A stretch of 64,000 bases of DNA, taken from the NCBI GenBank assembly GCA_964485095.1, contig CAZAIB010000011.1, positions 1 to 64,000 of the forward strand, written 5' to 3'. The stretch comes from CAYNWT01 sp964485095 (GTDB lineage Bacteria > Planctomycetota > Planctomycetia > Planctomycetales > Planctomycetaceae). The notes beneath the pieces were generated by a model that was not told the DNA's origin, made no database searches, and saw only the letters and a program-made list of their open reading frames with translations. This document shows positions 1 to 8,534 of this stretch, in pieces; position 1 is the stretch's first letter; the number at the start of each line of letters is the position of its first letter. Position numbers and translations under genes: made by a program.

Positions 1-1
1 C

Positions 2-187
2 GAATGCGAAACGGATTACGGCTCCGCAGAACTCATCGTCCACCTAAACGCGATGAAGACTCAAGTCGAATGGAAGAACCAAGAAGGAACCACAACCCCG
101 CTAGCCGAAGCCGACCTGGTCGTCTTCGGAAGCGTTCCGCTTCACCGGTATCCGGTTGGAGGCGCGGGTGAGGTTGGTGGGGGCTAA
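2..187 (+). CDS. C-terminal fragment of an unidentified protein
   Basis: An open frame enters from the left edge and ends at TAA 185-187, giving 61 residues with no start in the window. The piece reads as ordinary protein (contains ELIVHLNAM and TPLAEADLVVFGSVPLHRYPVGG) and its codon choice resembles that of the neighbouring genes, which is why this frame is preferred over the antisense one. It ends in a Gly-rich tail. I do not recognise the family. It is convergent with the chaperone gene that ends at 478, with a REP-like repeat between them. Confidence 0.5.
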   Translation, partial: ECETDYGSAELIVHLNAMKTQVEWKNQEGTTTPLAEADLVVFGSVPLHRYPVGGAGEVGGG

Positions 188-268
188 TCCGGTTGAGTGT
201 GGGAGGGTGCGCGATCCGGGGCGTTGTTCGTGAGTTTGAGTCGCATGATTGATCGAGGGTGCGCGGCC

Positions 269-320
269 CCCTCTCCCGCGGCTGAGACCGCGACCTCTCC
301 CCCAAAAGGGGGCGAGGTGA
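269..320 (+). repeat. REP-like palindromic repeat, copy 1
   Basis: A C/T-rich block followed by a near-perfect hairpin (arms 293-303 and 308-318, AAAA loop, one mismatch). The first ~33 nt recur almost exactly at 42151-42184, and a reverse-oriented relative lies at 42046-42097. It sits between convergent genes, a usual place for REP-type elements. The rest of the 188-477 gap shows no gene. Confidence 0.6.
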
Positions 321-477
321 CGTGCACGGTGTGATCGGAGGGCTCACGCCCACCGCTCGCCTTTTCCGTCACTCGGCCAACCAGCCGGGCCTCCAACACT
401 TCACACATCCAACCGGGTGGGCACTCGCCAACCTGAGCACCACCCACCAACCGGATACCGATCGAACGGAACGTTCG

Positions 478-2964
478 TTAGATGCCGAGGCCGAAGTTGA
501 AGTTGTACTTGGCTTCGAGCTTGCGGAGCCATGCGTTGTTTTCTTGTCCGAACTGTTGTTGGATAAGTCCTGGCATTGCTGAACTGAAGAGATCGAAGTG
601 GTTGGTTTTGAGAAACCCTTCCATGGCGGCTTCTATGTCTGCGTCGTCGGTTGGGAACCGGTTGAGTGGTTGGACGACGTAGTAAGCCGACAGGTCACCG
701 TTGGCAGCGACACCGACTTCATTGGGTTCCAATTCCGTGAAGATGTACTTCATGAAATCGTCGTTGATGGCAGTGACGCCTTCAATTTGAGTCAGCGTAG
801 CTTGCTCGGTTCTCATACCCATTGGGTTGGGAGCCGATGAAGTTCGCATCCAGCTAAGCGGCAGGCTTTCGGTGACGACCAACTTGGCTGTGTCATCGTT
901 GCCGCTTTGTGTGACGTCTTTGAGGATGTCCGACATGCCGACTTCTTCGGCCAGTTCGGTTCTGACCTTTGCGGCAATCGCTTCGGCTCGTTCTTTGGCT
1001 ACCGGTCGAGCCTGTTGGCGTTTCCAGGCTTTGACAACTCGTTCACGCATGCCATCTTCGTCTAGTGTTGGCATGTGTGGAGGAACGTCACCGATGACCC
1101 AGTATGCATACTGGTTTGTGGTTCCATCGAATTCAAACGCGGCCAGTTCGGCGCGTGATGGGAGGAACAACGCAGCTCCGCCTCCACCACCAAACAGCAT
1201 TTGCACAACGTTAGGCTGACGCGTACCGAACTGTGTGGATGGCTGGGTGGCTGAGCCAATCGGGTACTCCTGGCGGTCCAATAGTTCTCGGCCAGTCGCC
1301 AATGGCGTTTCCGCGTAGGCCAGACCGTTTGCGTCAGCGAATTTTTTTAGTTCTCGACAGATTTGGACATCCGTAATTTGGTCGCCCTTTGCTCCCGGAA
1401 GGAAGCGTTCGTCGCGTTTTCCGGACAGGCGTTTCATTTCTTCAAACGCCGCCGAGATGCGTTTGTTGACTTCTTCGTAAGCCTTTTCCAGTCGTACAGA
1501 GTCTGCGATTTTCGAACGCAGTTCCGCGTCCAGTGGCATGTACTCAACAGGTGGTTCCTGGAAGGGGTCCGCACCGGCCGGTTCGCTTGGTGATTCAGGA
1601 ATTTGCAGCGTGAGAGGAGAAGGTGCAGCACCTTCTGCCTGTGCTGGGTCGGCTGGAGGCGGGGTTGTGGCCTGAGCAGGTTCCTGGGCGGGCGTTTCCA
1701 CAGCCTCAACCGTTTCAGGATCTTCGTCCTGGACCGGATCACAGCCGCCGTCACCGCCATCGCCATCGCTGTTCGCAGCTGCTTCTGCACCAGCTTCACT
1801 TTCGGGCTTAACCGCCTCGGGTGTCTCACCAGCTTCTGGAGCGCCAGGTATTTCACCTTCGACCGCACCCGGGACCTCGTCAGGGAACGCTTCCTTTTCA
1901 AGCTTTTCCAGCTTCTCTAGCGTTTCTTCACTGAACAAGTCGTCTTCCGGGTCTTCCGGAACAACGGTTTTCTTGAACTGGATATCCTTGTTGTCGTCGT
2001 AGTATTTTTGAATTTCTTCGTCGGTTGATTCCGCAATTCCCGCCTCGATCGCCGGGAAGTCAACTTCAACGTAGGCGATCTTCATGCGGCGTTCCTGATA
2101 GAACCCAGGCGAACCGGGTTCGAGATTCGGGAACTTGTCCTGATACTTTTCAAACATCGCGGTGACTTCGGCGTCGCTAGGTTCGCCAACTTCGTCCAGG
2201 AAGTTGTCAACATCCACCTGAGCGAACGAGACCTGTTGTCTGACGTTCATTCGCTGGTAAAGATCCCAGTATGAATCAGGAGTGATCGCGTCCATAGGAC
2301 GGAATGGGACCAGTGTTTCCAGAGCCACCTTGGCTTTAATTTCGTCGCGAAGCAGGTTGTAGAGATCGTTTTCGCTGATTGGCAGATTGTTGATCCTGAC
2401 CATCTTGCGAACTTCAACGAAGTCATCTTTCGACAGCTTCCCGCCGGTTTGGTTGTCGATGAAATCGTTTACGGCATTGTCGTCAATGTAGATGCCCATT
2501 TCATCAGCTTCAGCACGCAGTGCTTCGCCAAGCATGACATCTCGCTGGATGTTGCCCTGAACCAGTTGGAACGGGTTCCCTCCAAAGTTCATGCCGTACG
2601 CCCGCTGCCGCACCGCGCCGACAAAATCGTTGGCGACGGACCGTTTGGCAATGAGATCGGAGTACCGTTCTTCATCGAATGTACCGAGGCTGGTTTGCAT
2701 ACCGCTTTTGCCCACAATCGATGGGCCAAGGAAGCCCAGCAGGCCACCAATCAGCAATCCGCCGATTGCGTAAGGCATGGGGCGTCCGAACTGGAATCCG
2801 GCGATCAAAGCGATTGCGGTTCCCAGCATCGCTCCTAGTAGAGGCCAGCTTTGTTGGCCGGATGTAAACAGGCTCTCACCCGTAAACGCGATCATCGAGC
2901 CGATGACCAGGACCACCATCAAAGACTTCTGGTGCTTGCGGAATATTGAGAACGGAGATGCCAT
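478..2964 (-). CDS. SurA/PpiD-like membrane-anchored chaperone
   Basis: This 828-residue envelope protein starts with three hydrophobic segments (about residues 15-31, 40-60 and 65-83). A SurA-N/PpiD-like helical region follows (about 90-300), with DxxxNDFI and repeated short helices typical of trigger-factor/SurA substrate-binding domains. A long Pro/Glu/Ala-rich acidic linker (about 340-475) includes a Gly-Asp-Gly run. I cannot see a parvulin rotamase motif, so it is more likely a periplasmic holdase or PpiD relative than an active prolyl isomerase. The start ATG at 2964 has AAGGA about 9 nt upstream on the minus strand. It is divergent from topB. The family call is inferred from overall architecture; the role in outer-membrane or secreted-protein folding is inference. 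Confidence 0.65.
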   Translation of the reverse strand: MASPFSIFRKHQKSLMVVLVIGSMIAFTGESLFTSGQQSWPLLGAMLGTAIALIAGFQFGRPMPYAIGGLLIGGLLGFLGPSIVGKSGMQTSLGTFDEERYSDLIAKRSVANDFVGAVRQRAYGMNFGGNPFQLVQGNIQRDVMLGEALRAEADEMGIYIDDNAVNDFIDNQTGGKLSKDDFVEVRKMVRINNLPISENDLYNLLRDEIKAKVALETLVPFRPMDAITPDSYWDLYQRMNVRQQVSFAQVDVDNFLDEVGEPSDAEVTAMFEKYQDKFPNLEPGSPGFYQERRMKIAYVEVDFPAIEAGIAESTDEEIQKYYDDNKDIQFKKTVVPEDPEDDLFSEETLEKLEKLEKEAFPDEVPGAVEGEIPGAPEAGETPEAVKPESEAGAEAAANSDGDGGDGGCDPVQDEDPETVEAVETPAQEPAQATTPPPADPAQAEGAAPSPLTLQIPESPSEPAGADPFQEPPVEYMPLDAELRSKIADSVRLEKAYEEVNKRISAAFEEMKRLSGKRDERFLPGAKGDQITDVQICRELKKFADANGLAYAETPLATGRELLDRQEYPIGSATQPSTQFGTRQPNVVQMLFGGGGGAALFLPSRAELAAFEFDGTTNQYAYWVIGDVPPHMPTLDEDGMRERVVKAWKRQQARPVAKERAEAIAAKVRTELAEEVGMSDILKDVTQSGNDDTAKLVVTESLPLSWMRTSSAPNPMGMRTEQATLTQIEGVTAINDDFMKYIFTELEPNEVGVAANGDLSAYYVVQPLNRFPTDDADIEAAMEGFLKTNHFDLFSSAMPGLIQQQFGQENNAWLRKLEAKYNFNFGLGI

Positions 2965-3271
2965 TTGTAGTCCTTTTGTAACGGGTCAGGCTCAGGCTGA
3001 ACGTTCCCCGTCGCTTGACAGCAGCCAGAATGATGTTTATCCCATTCCGACTTCGGTGGCCACAGACTTGCGACCGACACGGAAACTAGAACGCTAAGCG
3101 CCGTTGAATCCGCTACTTCTTTGATGAACCGGCTTTACAGCCAAGCGTGGCATTTTAGCCGGGGCCGTAATACGAGCAAGATCAACGGTACCTGCGTTTC
3201 CCAACACCGGGAGCATTGGGCTGTGAGCACCATTTGACGCTCACTTTTACGAACTGAGAGCCTGGGACGGC
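2965..3271. promoter_or_regulatory. Divergent intergenic region, chaperone/topB
   Basis: About 307 nt separate two divergently transcribed genes, so promoters for both must lie here. I see no clear -35/-10 pair, RNA gene or credible small ORF. The short open frames in it are extensions of frames antisense to the chaperone gene. Confidence 0.4.
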
Positions 3272-6007
3272 ATGTCGAAGACCCTGATCATCGCGGAAAA
3301 GCCCAGCGTGGCGACCGACCTGGCCCGCGTTCTGGGGAAACTACCCGAGTTTGGTAAGTTCACCCGGAAAAAGGACTACTTTGAAAACGAGAACGGATAC
3401 ATCTCCTCGGCTGTTGGTCACCTGGTCGAATTGAAGATGCCGTTGACCGCTGAGGGCAAGAAATTGCCCTGGAGCATGAAGCATTTGCCCGTAATTCCGA
3501 CGGAATTCGAGCTCCAGCCGATCGAACGCAACGAGACGCGATACAACCTGCTGGTCCGATTGCTCAAGAAAAAGGGCATCACGACCGTCGTAAACGCATG
3601 TGACGCCGGGCGTGAGGGAGAACTGATCTTCCGCTACGTCCTGAAACTGGCCGGGCTGGAACACTTGACCGTCAAACGCATGTGGATGCAGTCCATGACG
3701 GACGGAGCCATCACGCAGGCATGGGAAGAACTCCGCAGCGACGCCGACATGCAGAATCTGACCGATGCTGCCATGTGCCGATCAGAAAGTGACTGGCTGA
3801 TCGGCCTGAACGGAACTCGGGCTCTGACCGCCTTCAATTCACGACACGGTGGGTTCAATGTCACCACGGCTGGCCGAGTTCAAACGCCAACCCTGGTTAT
3901 CCTGGCCGAACGCGAAAAACTGATTCGAGCCTTTGTCTCTCGAACCTATTACGAAATCCACGCCGACTTCGATGTCGCCAAGGGTGAATACCACGGCCGA
4001 TGGTACGACGAGAATTTTAAGAAGGACGAAGAAGACAACCAGAAAAAGGCCGAACGGATTTGGTCGAAGGAACAGGCCGAAGCCATCGTCGCACGTTGCG
4101 AAGGTAAAGAAGCGGTCATCGAAGAAACCAAGAAGCCGACCAAGCAATCGCCCGAACGCTTGTTCGACCTGACAACTCTGCAACGCGAGTCCGGCTTTAG
4201 CGCTCGCAAGACTTTGCAGCTGGCCCAGGCGTTGTACGACCGGCATAAGGTTCTGACTTATCCCCGTACGGATTCGCGGTACCTGCCCGAAGATTACGTG
4301 GCAGAAGTGAAGAAGACCATCCGCGGATTCGCCAAGTCCAAGGGCAACGCTGCGTTCGATCCAGACTTCGCGAAGTACAGCAAGTGGATCAACGACAACG
4401 ACCGAATCACTCCGACCAAACGCGTGTTCGATACGTCCAAAGTCAGCGACCACTTTGCCATCATCCCGACAGGCAAGCTGCCGCCGCCGAAGTTGGATTC
4501 TGATGCGAAGAAGCTTTACGAACTCGTCCTAAAACGGTTCCTCGGCATCTTCTATCCACCCGCCGAATTCGAAGTCACGCGCCGTACCACGCGGATTGGC
4601 GAAGACACGTTCCGCACTGACGGTAAGGTCCTCATCGTTCCTGGCTACCTGGAAGTCTACGGACGCAAACCAGGTGTCGCGGGCGACAAGGGCGAACTAA
4701 CCGCGGTCGATGCCGGTGAAGCGGCAAAGACCAAGACGGTCGAGATGCAGGAAAAGGAAACCCGGCCACCTGCCAGGTACACAGACGCCACATTGCTGTC
4801 AGCGATGGAAACAGCCGGAAAGCGAGTCGAAGACGAAGAACTCCGCGACGCCATGAGCGAACGCGGTTTGGGAACTCCGGCGACCCGAGCGAACATTATT
4901 GAAGGTTTGATTCGCCAGAAGTACCTGTTCCGACACGAACAAAACTACCGCGAACTAGTCGTCTCAAACAAAGGCATCGCGCTGGTCGACTTGCTGGACG
5001 TCATCGGTATCGATGGTCTTGGCAAGCCCGAAATGACGGGCGAATGGGAATACAAACTGAAGGAGATGGAAGCCGGCCGGCTGAATCGAACTCAGTTCAT
5101 GGACGAGATCAAAGTCCTCACCAAAGAAATTGTCCAACAGACAAAAGACTTCACCGAAGAACTGGTGAATCAGGTCTACCCGGACATTGAAGCGGTCTGC
5201 CCTGAGTGCGAAGCCACCGTGTTCAAACAGACCGATGGCTTGTTCGAATGCAAAGACCCTGAGTGCAAGTTCAAGCTGAAGAAGTACCACGCCAGCCACG
5301 AATTAAGCGAATCGCAGGCGAAGGAACTGATTAACAACAAGCTTGTCGGCCCGATTGAGACATTCAAGAACCGGTTCGGCCAACCGTTCACGGCCGAGTT
5401 GAAACTTGAGAAACCAAAGAAGGCCTGGAAGGTCGGATTCATCTTCGAAGGCGACGCCGAACGCGAAGACGAACTCAAGAATCTCAGCGACGACCAACTG
5501 CTTTGCGAAGCCAAGATCCTTGACGATTCGGAAGAGCTCGTAAAGGTCTACGAAACCGCCGGTGCCTACTTGTGTCCCGGCATGGCGACCAAAAAAGACG
5601 AACGCGGCGTCCGCATCAGCAAGATGATCCTGAAGAACGAGATCCCCTCTGAGCAGGCCATCAAACTCTTCGTCGAAGGCAAGACAGAACTCATCCAGGG
5701 TTTCATCTCAAAGCGCGGCCGCCCGTTTGCCGCGTTCCTGAAACTTGATCGCGAGAAGGGCAAACTGGAGTTCGAATTCCAGGAGCGCAAAAAGAAAGCC
5801 ACCAAGAAAAAGAAGAAGGGCGCAGCTGGCGACGCCGAAGAGACGGACGAAACAGACGACGCTCCAAAGAAGAAGGCGGCGAAGAAAAAGAAGGCCACCA
5901 AGAAGAAAAAAGCGACTAAGAAAAAGGTCACCAAAAAAGCCGCTGCAAAGAAGAAGGCACCAAAGGGTGGTACAGAAGACGTCGCCGAAGAAGACCTGCC
6001 CTTCTAA
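3272..6007 (+). CDS. topB: DNA topoisomerase III (type IA)
   Basis: A type IA topoisomerase of 911 residues that relaxes and decatenates DNA through single-strand passage. The toprim domain is at the N-terminus, with IIAEKPSVA near residue 6 and the acidic cluster CDAGREGE at 110-117. The catalytic tyrosine is Y330 in the LTYPRTDSRYL motif. A four-cysteine zinc-ribbon-like segment lies near residues 640-665 (CPEC and CKDPEC), followed by two copies of a short topoisomerase C-terminal repeat (FKNRFGQPF and ISKRGRPFAAFLKL). The last ~70 residues are almost all Lys/Ala/Thr, like a histone H1-type tail, and end in an acidic stretch EDVAEEDLPF. E. coli TopB is about 650 residues, so this form is extended by roughly 260. 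The start is the first Met directly before the toprim strand. Confidence 0.95.
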   Translation: MSKTLIIAEKPSVATDLARVLGKLPEFGKFTRKKDYFENENGYISSAVGHLVELKMPLTAEGKKLPWSMKHLPVIPTEFELQPIERNETRYNLLVRLLKKKGITTVVNACDAGREGELIFRYVLKLAGLEHLTVKRMWMQSMTDGAITQAWEELRSDADMQNLTDAAMCRSESDWLIGLNGTRALTAFNSRHGGFNVTTAGRVQTPTLVILAEREKLIRAFVSRTYYEIHADFDVAKGEYHGRWYDENFKKDEEDNQKKAERIWSKEQAEAIVARCEGKEAVIEETKKPTKQSPERLFDLTTLQRESGFSARKTLQLAQALYDRHKVLTYPRTDSRYLPEDYVAEVKKTIRGFAKSKGNAAFDPDFAKYSKWINDNDRITPTKRVFDTSKVSDHFAIIPTGKLPPPKLDSDAKKLYELVLKRFLGIFYPPAEFEVTRRTTRIGEDTFRTDGKVLIVPGYLEVYGRKPGVAGDKGELTAVDAGEAAKTKTVEMQEKETRPPARYTDATLLSAMETAGKRVEDEELRDAMSERGLGTPATRANIIEGLIRQKYLFRHEQNYRELVVSNKGIALVDLLDVIGIDGLGKPEMTGEWEYKLKEMEAGRLNRTQFMDEIKVLTKEIVQQTKDFTEELVNQVYPDIEAVCPECEATVFKQTDGLFECKDPECKFKLKKYHASHELSESQAKELINNKLVGPIETFKNRFGQPFTAELKLEKPKKAWKVGFIFEGDAEREDELKNLSDDQLLCEAKILDDSEELVKVYETAGAYLCPGMATKKDERGVRISKMILKNEIPSEQAIKLFVEGKTELIQGFISKRGRPFAAFLKLDREKGKLEFEFQERKKKATKKKKKGAAGDAEETDETDDAPKKKAAKKKKATKKKKATKKKVTKKAAAKKKAPKGGTEDVAEEDLPF

Positions 6008-6135
6008 GAACCAGTCGCCCACTCAGATGCGCCGGGCTTCTCGATCTGCGCCTAGGTCCCGTCCGGCCCGGGCAACTTCCGACTGCATCGATTGAGCCCG
6101 CTACGTATTCGCGAGGCTCGCCCAGACAGGTGCCG

Positions 6136-6354
6136 TTAACAGGTTCGCTCAGCGGCGTTGGCGTTCCCGTCCGGATCGAATCCGTTCTCGATCATCACCA
6201 GTCGTTCACGATGCCGAACAATCGTCTTGGTGACGGCAATCACGCACCCCGAAATAATCGCAACGATCGGGATCAGGAAGATCAGGATCGGCGGGTCCAG
6301 AATGCGGTCCAGTAGATTCACGTGGCTGCTCTGTGCGAAGAAGAATGGATGCAT
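6136..6354 (-). CDS. Small single-span membrane protein
   Basis: A 72-residue protein with one transmembrane helix (about residues 19-45, ILIFLIPIVAIISG) followed by a basic, conserved-looking tail RHRERLVMIENGFDPD. This tail pattern is common to small bacterial membrane proteins of the DUF6249-like type, whose function is unknown. The open frame extends upstream to 6519, but the added residues look non-coding, so the Met at 6354 is preferred; no strong ribosome binding site helps decide. It is divergent from the ZIP transporter. Recognised only at the level of a membrane-anchored small protein. Confidence 0.6.
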   Translation of the reverse strand: MHPFFFAQSSHVNLLDRILDPPILIFLIPIVAIISGCVIAVTKTIVRHRERLVMIENGFDPDGNANAAERTC

Positions 6355-6565
6355 CCGGGTACCTACGAAAAAGGAAGGGCGGCGGAGGGTGTTCGCCAGG
6401 CGGCGGGCGATATTGGTGCATTTCTGCAGATTCCAAAACTTCCAGCACAGTCCCGAACTGGCGCTGCGTGGTTCAGACATTTTGACTTCGGTGCCGGAAC
6501 ACTCGTGTTTGGCCGACAACGCGTTAAACTGCCGTGTTCTCCACTACCCTGGCTACGGCTAATTC

Positions 6566-7678
6566 ATGCGATTTTGGCCTGTTTTTTGTCTGTTAATCTT
6601 CATTGCCGTCGGCTTCTCCAGCGGTAACCAGGCGATAGCTGCGCCCGCCGGGCCAGCCGCAACGCTGAGCCCGGTTCAGGACGCTGAGCATGATCACGAT
6701 CATGGCGAGACTGACAGTTCGTCAGCCGCGATGTGGGTGTTGGCCGGCTATTCGTTGCTGATCATTTTTGCCTCCATGCTCGGCGGCTGGTTGCCCACGC
6801 TCATCCGCCTCACGCACACGCGCATGCAAATGCTGATGAGCGTCGTTGGCGGCCTGATGTTGGGAATCGGATTGTTCCATTTACTGCCGCACGGTCTGAT
6901 GGAACTGCAGGAAGCCGAACGAGCCGGAGCCGTCAAAGGCGCGATCGATTACGGAATCTGGTGGATGGTCGTCGGTGTAGTGACCATGTTCTTGCTAATC
7001 CGCATGTTCCATTTCCATTCGCACGACGTTCCTGATCCCGAACATGACCACGACTGCGACAAGGTTCATGGCCACGATCACGACAGCGGGCACAGCCACG
7101 GACACCATCATCACGGCAGCGGTTCTCACGAACTCAGTTGGATGGGAGTCTTTCTTGGCCTGTCGCTGCACACAATGATTGACGGTCTCGCACTGGGTGC
7201 CAGCATTCAGGCAGACTCAGCACACGCCGGCGGATGGGGACTGTTCGGACTGGGAACCTTTGTCGCGATCGCTTTACATAAACCGTTAGATGCCGTGTCC
7301 ATCACAACGCTCATGAAATCCGGCGGTTGGTCGGCAGCCGCGATGAACCTGGTGAACGCCGCGTTCGCAATGATGTGCCCGCTGGGAGCACTACTGTTTG
7401 TGTTCGGGCTCTCGCGAATTTCGGGGAACCAGGCAATGCTAATTGGCTGCGCCTTAACATTCTCAGCAGGCGTTTTCCTTTGCATTTCGCTGGGCGATTT
7501 GCTGCCGGAGATGGAGTTCCATTCGCACAATCGATTGAAGCTTACGGGACTCCTGCTTGGCGGATTGGCGCTGGCATACGGAATCCGATACCTCGAACCA
7601 TCGCACCAACACGGTGGAGCCAGCGTTGAACAATCGGAGCCCCACAATCATGATCATGACCACGGTCACGAACACTGA
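6566..7678 (+). CDS. ZIP family metal transporter
   Basis: A 370-residue inner-membrane transporter predicted to move zinc or a related divalent metal. It has an N-terminal signal-like segment ending near residue 25 (AIAAPAG) and a short His/Asp patch near residue 40. About eight hydrophobic helices follow. A long His-rich cytoplasmic-type loop spans about 155-187 (HGHDHDSGHSHGHHHHG). The metal-binding helices of the ZIP family are visible: LHTMIDGLALG (H about 201) and ALHKPLDAV (H about 238). The protein ends in another His cluster. Length is usual for ZIP proteins with an extra signal peptide. The direction of transport is known only from the family. Confidence 0.9.
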   Translation: MRFWPVFCLLIFIAVGFSSGNQAIAAPAGPAATLSPVQDAEHDHDHGETDSSSAAMWVLAGYSLLIIFASMLGGWLPTLIRLTHTRMQMLMSVVGGLMLGIGLFHLLPHGLMELQEAERAGAVKGAIDYGIWWMVVGVVTMFLLIRMFHFHSHDVPDPEHDHDCDKVHGHDHDSGHSHGHHHHGSGSHELSWMGVFLGLSLHTMIDGLALGASIQADSAHAGGWGLFGLGTFVAIALHKPLDAVSITTLMKSGGWSAAAMNLVNAAFAMMCPLGALLFVFGLSRISGNQAMLIGCALTFSAGVFLCISLGDLLPEMEFHSHNRLKLTGLLLGGLALAYGIRYLEPSHQHGGASVEQSEPHNHDHDHGHEH

Positions 7679-7743
7679 ACGCATCCGCGTTTCCATCAGC
7701 CGGGTAGCAACAAAGCACCTGGGGTTCGACAGGACGTCATCAC

Positions 7744-8532
7744 ATGTCTGAGTTCCGCGAGAAATGGTGTTTGGTCACCGGCGCGTCGTCAGGCATCGGC
7801 GCTGAATTTGCTCGCCAACTGGCAGCGTCGGGAGCACGTCTGGTTCTTGTCGCTCGACGCGAAGAACGTTTGAACGCGCTTGCCGACGAATTGCGAACAG
7901 CACACAACACCGAATCGCGCGTGATCGCTATGGACCTGCTGAAACCCGGTGCCACGGGGAATTTGCGATCGCAAACCAAGGATCTGGAGATCGGCGTCCT
8001 GGTCAACAATGCCGGGTTTGGTCACTACGGTCAGTTCACCGACATGGACATCGATCGCGCGACTAACATGGTGCAGCTTAATATCCAACGCGTTGTTGAA
8101 CTCACGCATGCGTACCTGCCGGACATGCTACAGCGGAAGCGGGGCGGCATCATTAACGTTGCATCAACGTCCGCGTTTCAGGCAGTTCCGTTCATGTCTT
8201 TGTACTCGTCAACAAAAGCGTTCGTGTTGCACTTCTCTGAAGGCCTGTGGGCAGAGACGCGCAAGAAAGGCGTCACCGTGTACGCGTTGTGTCCGGGCTT
8301 CACAAAGACAGAGTTCTTCGACGAAGCCCACTTGCCAAGTTCGGTGGCGTTCGGAACCAAAAGCCTGCAGTATGTTGTTGCCAATGCCCTGAAGTCGCTG
8401 ACAAAACGCCGACTGTATTCGATTCCCGGTTGGGTGAATTACTTCGTCGCGATGAGCAACCGACTTGTCAGCCGCCGACACAGCGCGGTGCTGGGCAGCA
8501 AGCTGTTTCATCCAAAACGACACGGTCAGTAA
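7744..8532 (+). CDS. Short-chain dehydrogenase/reductase (SDR)
   Basis: A 262-residue NAD(P)-dependent oxidoreductase of the classical SDR type. The nucleotide-binding motif TGASSGIG is at residues 12-19, the structural NNAGFG near 88, and the catalytic YxxxK is Y154/K158 with the upstream Ser in NVASTSAF. The sequence resembles DltE/YqjQ-like SDRs acting on lipid-like or short-chain substrates, but the substrate cannot be read from sequence. The stop lies 2 nt before the next start, so the two are almost certainly co-transcribed. Confidence 0.9.
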   Translation: MSEFREKWCLVTGASSGIGAEFARQLAASGARLVLVARREERLNALADELRTAHNTESRVIAMDLLKPGATGNLRSQTKDLEIGVLVNNAGFGHYGQFTDMDIDRATNMVQLNIQRVVELTHAYLPDMLQRKRGGIINVASTSAFQAVPFMSLYSSTKAFVLHFSEGLWAETRKKGVTVYALCPGFTKTEFFDEAHLPSSVAFGTKSLQYVVANALKSLTKRRLYSIPGWVNYFVAMSNRLVSRRHSAVLGSKLFHPKRHGQ

Positions 8533-8534
8533 TC

